Source: Microtetraspora malaysiensis
GTDB lineage: Bacteria > Actinomycetota > Actinomycetes > Streptosporangiales > Streptosporangiaceae
Direction of reading: 5' to 3'
Assembly: GCF_001528665.1 (NCBI RefSeq)
Contig: NZ_BBYJ01000012.1
Location: 124,001 to 188,000 of the forward strand
DNA: 64,000 nt
In this document: in pieces, positions 1-8,205 of the stretch
How the letters are laid out: each line of letters begins with the position of its first letter
Numbering within the stretch: position 1 is the first letter of the stretch
Program-made: the position numbers and the translations under genes
Notes under the pieces: model-generated
Database searches by the model: none
Told to the model about the DNA's origin: nothing
Seen by the model: the letters and a program-made list of their open reading frames with translations, nothing else

Positions 1-1131
1 GTCGAGCTGGTCCTCGACATCAGCGGCTCGATGCGGGCGCGCGACATCGAGGGCCACAGCCGGATCTCGGTGCTCCAGCAGGCCTTCAACGAGGTGCTGG
101 ACGCGCTGCCCTCCGAGGCCCAGGTCGGCATCCGCGTCCTCGGCGCCACCTACCCCGGCAAGGACCAGGCCGTGGGCTGCAGGGACACCCAGCAGCTGGT
201 GCCGATCGGCCCGATCGACAAGCTGGAGGCCAAGACCGCCGTCGCCACCCTGCGCCCCACCGGCTTCACCCCGGTGGGCCTGGCGTTGCGCGCCGCCGCT
301 CGGGACCTCGGAACCGGCGAGACCACCCGCAGAATCGTCCTGATCACCGACGGCGAGGACACCTGCGCCCCGCCCGACCCGTGCGAGGTCGCCCGGGAGC
401 TCGCCGCGCAGGGCACCCACCTGGTCGTGGACACCCTCGGCCTGACCCTCAACGACAAGGTGCGCAGGCAGCTCACCTGCATCGCCTCCGCCACCGGCGG
501 CACCTACACCGCCGTCACCAGCAAGACCCAGCTGAGGAACCGGATCAACCAGCTGGTGGACCGCGCCGCGACCACCTACACCCAGACCCCGGCTCAGGTG
601 GACGGCACCGAAAACTGCAGCCGCGCCCCGCTGCTCAGCCCCGGCGCCTACACCGACCGGGAGAAGTTCCAGGAGCACCGCTGGTACCGGGTCCTGGTCC
701 GCGACGGGCAAGAGCTGCGGGCCTCCGTCAGCGTCTCCCTGGACCGCGCGCTCAACCGCGACTACGGCGTGCTGCTGCGGGCCGTCTCCCAGGACGGGCG
801 GGAGCTGGTTCGCGGCACCGACGCGGGCAGCGGCCGCACCGATGTGCTCTCCACCGGCCTGCGCTGGTCCGCCGAGCAGAACGCTCCCGACCAGACCGTC
901 TGCCTGGTGGTCAGCAACTCCTTCTCTTCGCCCACCGCCGCCACCGCCGCAACGCCCGGTATGCCGCTGGAGCTGACCGTCGGCGTGGTCGACTCCTCCC
1001 CCGCCCCCAACGGCCCGGACCTGGGCCGCGGCTGGGGGCTGCTCGGCCTGCTGGCCCTCGCCGGTCTGGTGGGCGGCCTGGTCTTCGGCTGGCTGGCGCG
1101 CTGGCGGGTCGCGATCTGGATGGAGAACTGA
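1..1131 (+). CDS. VWA domain protein, C-terminal part (5' end outside the window)
   Basis: The reading frame is open from base 1, so the N-terminus lies outside the window. The visible protein starts inside a von Willebrand factor A fold: the MIDAS metal-site motif DISGSM sits at residues 6-11, followed by the typical VWA core with ITDGEDTC near residue 116. After the VWA domain comes an extracellular beta-rich region, then one membrane helix (GLLGLLALAGLVGGLVFGWL) and a short cytoplasmic tail. The likely role is a surface-anchored, metal-dependent adhesion or sensing protein. The next gene starts 2 bp after the stop and also encodes a secreted, membrane-anchored protein, so the two probably work as a pair. 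Confidence 0.8.
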   Translation, partial: VELVLDISGSMRARDIEGHSRISVLQQAFNEVLDALPSEAQVGIRVLGATYPGKDQAVGCRDTQQLVPIGPIDKLEAKTAVATLRPTGFTPVGLALRAAARDLGTGETTRRIVLITDGEDTCAPPDPCEVARELAAQGTHLVVDTLGLTLNDKVRRQLTCIASATGGTYTAVTSKTQLRNRINQLVDRAATTYTQTPAQVDGTENCSRAPLLSPGAYTDREKFQEHRWYRVLVRDGQELRASVSVSLDRALNRDYGVLLRAVSQDGRELVRGTDAGSGRTDVLSTGLRWSAEQNAPDQTVCLVVSNSFSSPTAATAATPGMPLELTVGVVDSSPAPNGPDLGRGWGLLGLLALAGLVGGLVFGWLARWRVAIWMEN

Positions 1132-1133
1132 CG

Positions 1134-1979
1134 ATGCGTACAACTTCCGTCCGCCGCTGTGCCGGGGCGCTGTCCGCCGCCGCGGCCGCACTGCTGCTCT
1201 CTGCCGGTCCGGCCGTCGCCGACATCACCTCGCCGTCGCCGTCCGCGTCGGAGAGCCTGGCGCCGGTGACCACTGCCGGGTCGTCCTTCCTCACCGCGAC
1301 CGCCGTCCAGCCCGGACAGCCGGTGCAGCTGGCCGGTTCCACCGGCGACTACCTCTACTGGTCGTTCACCTCCGAAGCCGGTCGGACCGACAAGATCGCG
1401 ATCACCGTCACCCTGCCGCCCAAAACCTCCCGGCACGGCGCATCCAGCTGGGCGGTGGACGTCTTCGACGGGCTCCGCCGCCGCCAGGCCTGTACGGCGG
1501 GCGCCCAGACGCCGACCGCCGCGGCCGGCGCCGCATCGGTCACCCTGGGCTGCACCCTGCGGAAGGTCCGCGCCTGGGCCGAGCCGTGGTCCGGCGACCC
1601 GCTGCCCGGCACCTACTACGTCCGACTGGCCGTCACCGAACTACCCGAGCAGGATCTGGGCCTGCCGATGCAGGTGGCGATGCGGATCAGCGCTCATGAC
1701 AGCGACGACATCCAGCCGGAGGGCGGCAAGCTCAAGACCCCGCTGACCCAGCCGGTCGCCGCCGGAACGGTGCAGACCTCGGCGCCGCCGGTCGCGGCCG
1801 AGAAGGAGAAGGGCACCGGCTGGAGCTGGGGCTGGCTCCCCGACCTGTCGACCCGCTGGGCCTGGACCGCCGTCGGCGGTGTCATCGCGGCCATCACCGG
1901 CGTCGGCGGCTACAGCCTCACCCGGCATCCGCGTCGGCGTCGGCGTCGGCCGGAGCACGACGGCTACAACCACCTCTGA
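1134..1979 (+). CDS. Secreted, C-terminally membrane-anchored protein, partner of the VWA protein
   Basis: This 281-residue protein has a clear Sec signal peptide (residues 1-31, ending AGPAVA), an extracytoplasmic beta-rich domain with four Cys, and one C-terminal membrane helix (about 245-265). The tail carries seven Arg residues (HPRRRRRRPEHDG), which fixes the C-terminus in the cytoplasm. The start is the ATG 2 bp downstream of the VWA gene stop, so the two are co-transcribed. The central domain resembles secreted domains that follow VWA genes in actinomycetes, but I recognise no enzymatic motif. A role in a cell-surface complex with the VWA protein is inferred from context only. Confidence 0.7.
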   Translation: MRTTSVRRCAGALSAAAAALLLSAGPAVADITSPSPSASESLAPVTTAGSSFLTATAVQPGQPVQLAGSTGDYLYWSFTSEAGRTDKIAITVTLPPKTSRHGASSWAVDVFDGLRRRQACTAGAQTPTAAAGAASVTLGCTLRKVRAWAEPWSGDPLPGTYYVRLAVTELPEQDLGLPMQVAMRISAHDSDDIQPEGGKLKTPLTQPVAAGTVQTSAPPVAAEKEKGTGWSWGWLPDLSTRWAWTAVGGVIAAITGVGGYSLTRHPRRRRRRPEHDGYNHL

Positions 1980-2238
1980 TCCCCCGCAGCCGCACCAGCG
2001 CGGAGGCCACGTTCCAGGCCGGTGCCCGCAGGCCGTCGGCAACCCGGCCGCGCCGAGCGTGCCGTCCGTCGGGATGAACGGAGCATGAGGAATCGGCCGC
2101 CGTCGAAGTCGAATGCGATCGCCGGTGTCACCTGGCCGAGCCTTCCTCGGTGTCCGCGGGCTGCCGATCGTGGTGACGCCGGCTGGGCGGCCGCAAACAT
2201 GCGCGGCCGCCCAGCCGGTGACGCCCCGTGCTTCCCCG

Positions 2239-2349
2239 TCAGGGCGCGACGTGCTTGAGGAGCGGCCCGGGGTCGACCCCGCGCAACAGCGCGACGACGA
2301 CGGCGATGGCGATTCCCCAGCCGATGTAGCGACCCAAGGACTCAGGGAT
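2239..2349 (-). pseudogene. Possible C-terminal fragment of a small membrane protein
   Basis: On the minus strand a 36-codon stretch ending at the stop at 2239 reads like a real protein tail. It has one strongly hydrophobic helix (WGIAIAVVVALLRG) and then a polar end, LLKHVAP. Its 5' side runs into the oppositely oriented integrase relic, so the start is missing or displaced. It may be debris of an integrated element. The call rests only on amino-acid composition. Confidence 0.25.
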
Positions 2350-2521
2350 CGTGAACCTGAACCCGGCAGGCGTGTTCTGGGCGATCTCCCGGCTCGTCGG
2401 GCACGGCACGACGATCGTGACCGAGACCGTCTACCGCAAGCAGTTCCGCCCGGTCCTGCTGGACGGAGCGCAGGAAATGGGCGAGCTCTTCCCACACAGT
2501 GATCACTGCGGGAGTATCTGA
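2330..2521 (+). pseudogene. Relic of a tyrosine-type integrase (C-terminal end only)
   Basis: Reading from just after an in-frame TAG at 2327 to the stop at 2521 gives the typical C-terminus of an actinobacterial site-specific integrase. It contains ISRLVGHGTTIVTETVYRKQ, which carries the conserved LVGH box and the catalytic Tyr region, followed by FRPVLLDGAQEMGELFP. Everything N-terminal of this, including the catalytic Arg box, is missing or scrambled, so the gene is dead. The fragment points toward tRNA-Val(CAC) at 2817-2888. That is the arrangement expected when an integrative element of the pSAM2/AICE kind has used the tRNA 3' end as its attachment site and then decayed. Confidence 0.65.
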
Positions 2522-2547
2522 AATGCTGCGCTCCCCGAAAGGTCACC

Positions 2548-2742
2548 ATGAACCAGCGTCACACTCGCTATCTCATCCCGTTCCTGCTCGGCTGGGCCGT
2601 ACTCCTCCTCGGCGGGTTCAGGATTGCTCTCGGCGCTGGAAGCGACGGCACGGATCTGTCACTCGTGATCATGGTCGCGGCCTTCGGGCTGGCGCTCCTC
2701 CTGACAGCCGCGGTGGTCGCGATCGTCGAACGCTGGCCGTGA
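2548..2742 (+). CDS. Small two-helix membrane protein
   Basis: This 64-residue protein consists almost entirely of two predicted membrane helices (about residues 8-27 and 38-60) joined by a short acidic loop (GAGSDGTD). A GAAAGG ribosome site lies 7 bases before the ATG. I do not recognise the family. It lies between the integrase relic and tRNA-Val(CAC), so it could be a survivor of the same element or an unrelated chromosomal gene. Confidence 0.5.
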   Translation: MNQRHTRYLIPFLLGWAVLLLGGFRIALGAGSDGTDLSLVIMVAAFGLALLLTAAVVAIVERWP

Positions 2743-2773
2743 AAATCGGCAGCGTTAGTCACTCCGAAAGATC

Positions 2774-2805
2774 AAAAAGGCCACCCACGATAATCGCGGA
2801 TGGCC
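2774..2805 (-). terminator. Rho-independent terminator after tRNA-Val(CAC)
   Basis: On the minus strand a 12-bp stem GGCCATCCGCGA with an ATTATC-type loop region pairs with its near-perfect complement and is followed by TTTTT. It lies 12 bases beyond the tRNA 3' end, so it terminates the tRNA transcript. Confidence 0.85.
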
Positions 2806-2816
2806 TCCCTGCTGGG

Positions 2817-2888
2817 TGGGCGATACTGGGATCGAACCAGTGACCTCTTCGGTGTGAACGAAGCGCTCTCCCGCTGAGCTAATCGCCC
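2817..2888 (-). tRNA. tRNA-Val(CAC)
   Basis: The cloverleaf is complete: acceptor stem GGGCGAT/ATCGCCC, D-stem GCTC/GAGC, anticodon stem CTTCG/CGAAG with loop TTCACAC giving anticodon CAC, and T-arm CTGGTTCGATCCCAG. CCA is not encoded. It reads the common Val codon GUG. Confidence 0.95.
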
Positions 2889-3264
2889 GGGATGATCGGC
2901 CCCTTGCGGCGCCGACGGGGAAAACCATACCGCACTTCGCGGGGTCCTGGCGAAGCGAACGATCCTCCGGGCCGCTCCCCGCCGCCGGGCCTTTCAGCGA
3001 TCTCCGGACGACCGTCCTCCGGTCGACCCTCCGGTCGACCGGGTGGCGCGGCCGGCGCTCGGCGACGGCGCCGGGGCGACCCCCTCGTCGCATCGTTTCC
3101 TCCGGGACCAGCGGGACCTCGCTGTGTTGTCATAGCATCGTGATGCCCCAGAGTCCCCGTATACGTCCCGAGCTAAGATCATTTATACCGTGCAAGACTT
3201 CGCCATGACAGTCGGATCGACACGCAAAACCAGCGCCAACATGCGGCTGTTAGCGATGTTTGAC
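2889..3264. other. Intergenic region upstream of ssgB with no convincing gene
   Basis: Reading frames here on both strands give low-complexity Pro/Arg/Gly-rich translations with no domain and no ribosome site. The left part holds the tRNA-Val promoter. The right part (about 3120-3260) is AT-richer and probably belongs to the ssgB regulatory region. Confidence 0.5.
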
Positions 3265-3290
3265 CAGGTAGATGCTCAAATGTCTACCTG
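3265..3290. promoter_or_regulatory. 8-bp inverted repeat upstream of ssgB, candidate operator
   Basis: CAGGTAGA (3265-3272) and its exact complement TCTACCTG (3283-3290) are separated by 10 bases, about 145 bp before the ssgB start. The centre-to-centre spacing of 18 bp fits a dimeric regulator. There is no poly-T, so it is unlikely to be a terminator. The binding protein cannot be named from sequence. Confidence 0.35.
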
Positions 3291-3435
3291 TGAGATGCGT
3301 TACAGAAGGCCCCGGAAGCGGAATCTCTCCTACGGGTTTCTTCGTTCGCGTACATAGCTTCGCGGGCGACAGCAAGTCCGTGAGAGCAGTTGCCAGCCCC
3401 TGTGAGGGGACCCGACACGAAAGGTTTGGCTGACG

Positions 3436-3852
3436 ATGAACAGCACCACCGTCACTGCCGAGCTGGGCCTTCGACTTGTGGTCCCCGACCGTACTACCGT
3501 GCCCCTGCTCGCCGGGCTCAGTTACACGGCCGAGGACCCGTACGCCATACGCATGGCATTCCACGTGGGGAACGATGAACCGGTCGAGTGGATCTTCGCT
3601 CGCGAACTGTTGACCGTCGGCATCGTCCGGCGCGTTGGAGAGGGTGACGTCCAGGTGTGGCCCGCCCGCTCCGACGGCGAGCGCACCTTGAACATCAGTC
3701 TCACCTCCCCGTTCGGACAGGCCCTGTTCGAAGTGCCCCTGGCTCCGCTGACGCAGTTCTTGCACCGTACGTTCGAGCTCGTCCCCGCCGGCCGTGAGAC
3801 CGACTTCATGGACCTCGACGAAGAGCTCACCAACATGCTGTGGAGCTCCTGA
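3436..3852 (+). CDS. ssgB: SsgB-type sporulation and cell-division protein (SALP family)
   Basis: This 138-residue protein matches the SsgA-like (SALP) family over its full length: an N-terminal strand-rich half, the segment DPYAIRMAFHVG, then EPVEWIFARELLTVGI, VQVWPARS and a C-terminal FMDLDEELTNML. In Streptomyces, SsgB marks division sites and recruits FtsZ during sporulation septation. Length and motif order fit SsgB better than the other SALPs. A GAAAGG site lies about 12 bases before the ATG. The gene stands alone behind a long non-coding region with an inverted repeat, as expected for a developmentally controlled gene. Its presence indicates a sporulating, filamentous actinomycete. Confidence 0.9.
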   Translation: MNSTTVTAELGLRLVVPDRTTVPLLAGLSYTAEDPYAIRMAFHVGNDEPVEWIFARELLTVGIVRRVGEGDVQVWPARSDGERTLNISLTSPFGQALFEVPLAPLTQFLHRTFELVPAGRETDFMDLDEELTNMLWSS

Positions 3853-3956
3853 TCCGACCGGTCCCGATCGTCCGGCGCCGAGCCGGCGATAGTGATCACC
3901 CCAGGACCGGCCCTGACGGGCCGGCGTCCCGTCCCCGGACGCCCTGATCGGGCGTC

Positions 3957-4631
3957 CTAACCGGCGAGCATCCGTCGCATCCGGCCGATCTCGGCCCGCT
4001 GCCCCGAGACGATGTCACGGGCCATCTCCCGCATGAGGCGGTCCGTCCCGTCGCGCAGCTCGTCCTCCGCCATTCGCACCGCGCCCTCGTGATGCCTGAT
4101 CATCAACCGCAGGAACAGGGTGTCGAAGGCGGCGCCCCGCGCCTCGCGCAGGCGGTTCATCTCCTCCAGCGTGGCCATGCCGTACGCGCCCTGGCGAGCG
4201 TGATCGTGTACGGCGGGGGCGGGACGGCCGAGGGAGGCCAGCCACGACGTCATCGTCGCGATCTCGGGCCCCTGGCCCCCGGCGATCCGCCGGGCCAGCG
4301 CGGCCACCTCGCCTCCCGTGCCCCTGCCGTCGGCCAGGCCGGTCATCTCCAGCGCCTGCCGATGGTGGGGGATCATCGCCTCCGCGAAACGCACGTCGGC
4401 GGCCGTGGCCCGCGCGTCCGATTCGCCGATCCGCTCCCCTGGCGTCGCCGTACGGGCGTGCCCTCCGGGCCCGTCAGGGACGACGACAGGCGCGCCGGAT
4501 CCCGCGACGAATGGGGCCCTCCGGTCGGCGGGGGTGTCCGCGGCGCAGCCCGCCGCTCCCGCGACCAGAACTGCCAGCACAACTGTTACAAAAGTGCCAC
4601 CCGCGCCGCTTCTGCCCGACATAACGTCCAT
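3957..4631 (-). CDS. DUF305 domain lipoprotein
   Basis: The 224-residue precursor has a lipoprotein signal ending VAGAAGC. The mature part holds the two halves of DUF305, each with a His pair: FAEAMIPHHRQALEM and LMIRHHEGAVRMAEDE. DUF305 is a four-helix, ferritin-like fold thought to bind metal, often copper, outside the membrane; that is family knowledge. The start could also be the Met at residue 4. It is divergent from the LVIVD lipoprotein with only 32 bp between the start codons, so the two promoters must overlap and the genes are probably coregulated. Confidence 0.85.
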   Translation of the reverse strand: MDVMSGRSGAGGTFVTVVLAVLVAGAAGCAADTPADRRAPFVAGSGAPVVVPDGPGGHARTATPGERIGESDARATAADVRFAEAMIPHHRQALEMTGLADGRGTGGEVAALARRIAGGQGPEIATMTSWLASLGRPAPAVHDHARQGAYGMATLEEMNRLREARGAAFDTLFLRLMIRHHEGAVRMAEDELRDGTDRLMREMARDIVSGQRAEIGRMRRMLAG

Positions 4632-4663
4632 AGTGGGGCAGTCTCCAAGATCCAGGGGGAACA

Positions 4664-6085
4664 GTGAAGCGTGCGGGGCTCATCGCGTGCCTGGCGCTGG
4701 CGCTGTGCGCCGCGTCCTGTTCCTCCGGTTCCGCCCCGTCCGGGGCCGCGCCGTCGTCCGAGGCGGCCCGCGCGACGAGCGACGCGTCCGGCGACGGCAA
4801 GCGCGCCAGCGCCGATCTCGGCGTCGACGAGGTCCTGCACAGCGACAACATCACGCCGATCGCCAACGTCCCCCTTGAGGCGCCGTTCGACGGCCCCCAC
4901 TCCTGGAACACCGATCTCGCCTTCCAAGGCGACTACGTGTTCGCCGGGAACTACGACGGCTTCACGGTCCACGACATCTCCGACCCGGCGCACCCGAAGG
5001 TGGTCACCCGGGTGCTGTGCCCGGGCGGGCAGAACGACGTCTCCGTCTCCGGCGACCTGCTCATCGTGTCCGTGGACGACCCGCGGGCCGACGACCGCTG
5101 CGAGAGCGACTTCATGGCCCCCTCGACCAAGTCGGGCTGGGAGGGCATCCGGATCTTCGACATCTCCGACAAGGCCCGGCCCGATTACGTGGCCGCGGTG
5201 GCGACCGAGTGCGGCTCCCACACCAACGTGATCGTGCCCGGACCGGACCCGGACGCCTTCTACGTCTACGTCTCGGCGGGCGGACCCGACCCGGGCGCGC
5301 CGAACTGCCCGGCGCCGCACGACGGCATCTCGATCGTCGAGGTGCCGGTGAAGAACCCCAAGGCGGCCAAGGTCGTCGCCACCCCCGCGCTGTTCAAGGG
5401 GCATCAGGGCGGCGCCTACGGAGGCTGCCATGACATCACGGTCTATCCGGCGAAGAAGCTGGCCGCCGCCGCGTGCTACGGCGACGGCTATCTGATCGAC
5501 ATCTCCGACCCGGTCAAGCCGGTCGTCCTCACGACCGAGTCGGACCGGACGAACTTCTCCCTCTGGCACTCCGCCACGTTCAACAACGACGGGACCAAGG
5601 TCGTCTTCGGCGACGAGCTGGGCGGCGGCATGGTCGCGACGTGCGACTCCTCGGGCAACGACACCAAGGGCGCGAACGCCGTCTACGAGATCACGCCCGC
5701 ACGCGAGCTCGTCCGGCACGGCTACTTCAAGATCCCTCGGGTCCAGGGCTCGGAGGAGAACTGCGTGGCCCACAACGGTGCGCTGATCCCCGTGCCGGGC
5801 CGGGACATCATGGTCCAGGCGTGGTACCAGGGCGGGGTCTCCGTCTGGGACTTCACCGACTCCGACCACCCCGTCGAGATCGGCTTCTTCGAGCGCGGAC
5901 CGCTGCGGGCGGGGTTGCGCGTGGGCGGGTCGTGGTCCGCGTACTACTACAACGGCCACATCTATTCGAGCGACATCACGAAGGGTCTGGACGTCCTGCG
6001 GATCGACGATCCGCGTACGGACCCCGCCAAGGACGTCACCTTGAAGGAGTTCAACGCCCAGACCCAGTATTCCTACCGCGGCTGA
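4664..6085 (+). CDS. LVIVD-repeat beta-propeller lipoprotein
   Basis: This 473-residue protein starts at GTG with AGGGGGA just upstream. It carries a lipoprotein signal ending CAASC. The rest is a run of repeats, each with a YVFAGNYDGFTVHDISDPAHPK-like strand pattern (visible at about 90-110, 160-175, 270-285 and 385-400), typical of LVIVD-repeat beta-propellers. Six or more extracellular Cys (for example CRYGC-like pairs around CPGG and CPAP) suggest disulfides. The function of the family is unknown. Genes of this kind occur next to DUF305 proteins, as here, which suggests a shared extracytoplasmic, perhaps metal-related, role. Confidence 0.85.
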   Translation: MKRAGLIACLALALCAASCSSGSAPSGAAPSSEAARATSDASGDGKRASADLGVDEVLHSDNITPIANVPLEAPFDGPHSWNTDLAFQGDYVFAGNYDGFTVHDISDPAHPKVVTRVLCPGGQNDVSVSGDLLIVSVDDPRADDRCESDFMAPSTKSGWEGIRIFDISDKARPDYVAAVATECGSHTNVIVPGPDPDAFYVYVSAGGPDPGAPNCPAPHDGISIVEVPVKNPKAAKVVATPALFKGHQGGAYGGCHDITVYPAKKLAAAACYGDGYLIDISDPVKPVVLTTESDRTNFSLWHSATFNNDGTKVVFGDELGGGMVATCDSSGNDTKGANAVYEITPARELVRHGYFKIPRVQGSEENCVAHNGALIPVPGRDIMVQAWYQGGVSVWDFTDSDHPVEIGFFERGPLRAGLRVGGSWSAYYYNGHIYSSDITKGLDVLRIDDPRTDPAKDVTLKEFNAQTQYSYRG

Positions 6086-6092
6086 CGGCCGA

Positions 6093-6923
6093 TCACGGGT
6101 CGAGGTCGGCCGCCGAACGCTCGGCGAACGCCTTCATCGCCGCGAGCGTCACCGGGCCGGGCGCCTGGGGCAGCTCGCGGTCGTCGATCAGCCGGATCGG
6201 CTGGACGTCCCGCGTGGTGGAGGTGAGGAACGCCTCCTCGACCTCGTAGAGCGCGGAGAGGGGCACGTCCTCCTCGACGCCGCCGCACCACTCCAGGACC
6301 AGCGCCCGGGTCACACCGGCCAGGCAGCCGGAGGCCAGCGTCGGCGTCACCAGCCGCCCGCCGGTCACGATGAAGATGTTGCTGCCGGTGCCCTCGCAGA
6401 GGTTGCCCGCCAGGTTCCCGAAGATCGCCTCGGCGCCGCCGCGCTCCTTGGCGTAGGCGAGGGCCTTGGCGTTGTCGCCGTAGGAGGTGCTCTTGACCCC
6501 GGCGAGCGCGCCGCGCTCGTTGCGCGGCCAGGGCACCACGGTGACCGCGGCCGTCTCGGGGAACGGCTTCTGCTCCGCGACGATGATGATCGCGTTGGTC
6601 CCCTCGGACCCGCGGTCGGAGCCGAGCGGCCCCGGCCCGCTGGTGTACGTGATCCTGATCCGGCCCAGCGGCCAGGCGGGTGCGGCGGCGACGCACTGCC
6701 GCACGCCGTCGGCGATGGCGGCCAGGTCGGGCTCGGGCAGGTCCATCCGCTTGGCCGAGAGCGCGAGCCGCTCCAGGTGCCGGGTGAGTGCGAACGCCTC
6801 CCCGCCTACGAACTTGACCGTCTCAAAAACGCCGTCACCCACCATCAGCCCGTGGTCGAAGACCGAGACGACGGCCTTCTCCGGGTCCAACAATTCACCG
6901 TTGACCCAAATGGGTACGGTCAT
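6093..6923 (-). CDS. pabC: 4-amino-4-deoxychorismate lyase
   Basis: This is a 276-residue PLP enzyme of fold type IV. I chose the ATG at 6923 (MTVPIWVNGELL), which has GGAG 8 bases upstream; an ATG 12 bases earlier has no spaced ribosome site. Visible motifs are the DHGLMVGDGVFETVKF segment, the PLP Lys in KSTSYGDNAKALAYAK, and the phosphate-binding LCEGTGSNIFIV. The enzyme converts aminodeoxychorismate to 4-aminobenzoate and pyruvate for folate. It follows pabB by 23 bp, so the two form an operon. A branched-chain or D-amino acid aminotransferase is the usual alternative for this fold, but the pabB neighbour decides the call. Confidence 0.9.
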   Translation of the reverse strand: MTVPIWVNGELLDPEKAVVSVFDHGLMVGDGVFETVKFVGGEAFALTRHLERLALSAKRMDLPEPDLAAIADGVRQCVAAAPAWPLGRIRITYTSGPGPLGSDRGSEGTNAIIIVAEQKPFPETAAVTVVPWPRNERGALAGVKSTSYGDNAKALAYAKERGGAEAIFGNLAGNLCEGTGSNIFIVTGGRLVTPTLASGCLAGVTRALVLEWCGGVEEDVPLSALYEVEEAFLTSTTRDVQPIRLIDDRELPQAPGPVTLAAMKAFAERSAADLDP

Positions 6924-6946
6924 CTCGATCTCCATCCCTGCTCGTG

Positions 6947-7966
6947 CTAGCTCCGTGACGCGAGTCCGATGAGCCGGGACGCCTTCAACTCGGTTTCGCA
7001 CCACTCCCGCGTGGGGTCGGAGCCCCACGTGATGCCCGCTCCGGTGCCGAAGCGGATCATGCCCTGCTCCACCCAGAAGGTGCGGATGCCGACCGCCAGC
7101 GCGGCTTCCCGCCGGTCGGCGTCGACCCAGCCCACTGCCCCACAGTATGGCCCGCGCGGCTGTGGTTCGAGTCGATTGATGATCTGCAGGGCCGTATATT
7201 TCGGCGCTCCCGTCACCGAACCGGGCGGAAACGTCGCGGCGAGCAGCTCCGGCCACCCCGCTCCGGCCGCGAGCCGGGCCCGTACGGTCGAGACGAGGTG
7301 GACGAGCCCCGGGTGCTCCTCGACCTCGCAGAGCGCGGGCACCGACACGGAGCCGACCTCGGCCACCCGGCCCAGGTCGTTCCGTACGAGATCCACGATC
7401 ATCACGTTCTCGGCGTGGTCCTTTTCCAGCAGGTCGGCCGCGGTGACTCCGGTGCCCTTGATCGGCCGGGACTCGACCACGTCACCGGCGCGCGACAGGT
7501 ACAGCTCGGGCGAGGCCGACACGACCGTCAGGCCGGGCACGTCGATCAGCGCGGCGTAGGGCGCCGGGTTTCCCCTGGCGAGCCGTACGGCGAGGGCCGC
7601 GGGGTCGGCGTCGTCGGCGAGCGGGGCCGACAGCACCCGGCAGAGGTTGGCCTGGTAGACGTCCCCCCGCTCGATGTGGTCCTTGATCGCGCGCACACCC
7701 TGCTCGTACGCCGCGCGGTCGAGTGAACTCGTCCACGCCTCGGGGGCCGGGCCCGGCCAGGGCGCGCGCGGCCGGGGCAGCGGCGCGGGGCGCACGTCGT
7801 CGAAACGCGCGCACATGACCTTGCCCTCGTAGGTCACGACGACGGCCCACCATCCGGTCGAGTCGAGCGCGGCCGGATCGGTCGTCACATCGCGCAGGCC
7901 GGTGGCCAGGAGGCCGCCGACATGGGCGTAAGCGTCCTTCACCGGTCCATTTTCGCCCGGTTCCAC
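6947..7966 (-). CDS. pabB: Aminodeoxychorismate synthase component I
   Basis: This 339-residue chorismate-binding enzyme has the family core ESRPIKGT, the metal-binding region ENVMIVDLVRNDLGRVAEVGSV in part, PPGSVTGAPK and the C-terminal FGTGAGITWGSDP. It is shorter than anthranilate synthase TrpE because the N-terminal domain is reduced, as in stand-alone PabB proteins. With a glutamine amidotransferase (PabA) encoded elsewhere, it turns chorismate into aminodeoxychorismate. The gene is the first of the pabB-pabC operon. Confidence 0.9.
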   Translation of the reverse strand: MEPGENGPVKDAYAHVGGLLATGLRDVTTDPAALDSTGWWAVVVTYEGKVMCARFDDVRPAPLPRPRAPWPGPAPEAWTSSLDRAAYEQGVRAIKDHIERGDVYQANLCRVLSAPLADDADPAALAVRLARGNPAPYAALIDVPGLTVVSASPELYLSRAGDVVESRPIKGTGVTAADLLEKDHAENVMIVDLVRNDLGRVAEVGSVSVPALCEVEEHPGLVHLVSTVRARLAAGAGWPELLAATFPPGSVTGAPKYTALQIINRLEPQPRGPYCGAVGWVDADRREAALAVGIRTFWVEQGMIRFGTGAGITWGSDPTREWCETELKASRLIGLASRS

Positions 7967-8001
7967 GACCGTATTCTCCCGCCCCGCCCTCCCCCGAGGC
8001 C

Positions 8002-8046
8002 GCTCGTGCGGCCGCCTCGTCCTGGAGCAGCCGCGGGAACGCCACC
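8002..8046 (-). pseudogene. Remnant matching the 3' end of the LysR gene at 9574
   Basis: These 45 bases match 9593-9637, the C-terminal coding end of the LysR gene downstream, at 42 of 45 positions and in the same orientation. Read in the corresponding minus-strand frame they give FPRLLQDEAAARA against FLRLLQDEVAARA in the intact gene. The frame continues a few codons each side without other LysR features, so this looks like the last trace of a deleted or transposed LysR copy. Confidence 0.45.
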
Positions 8047-8205
8047 TCAGGCGGGCGTGCGAGGTGTCCCCCGAGCGCCGGCACGGTGACGTGGCAGGGA
8101 ATACCGTCAGCCAATATCAGCGATCTTCTTCTGGGATATTTTCGGACCCGTATTAAGAACATATGACGTCTGAAACCGACGCATGGATTGGTCCAGGAGG
8201 AGTCT

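Noticed and set aside
2892-3143. Open frames on both strands after tRNA-Val
   Set aside because: Pro/Arg/Gly-rich translation, no ribosome site and no domain.
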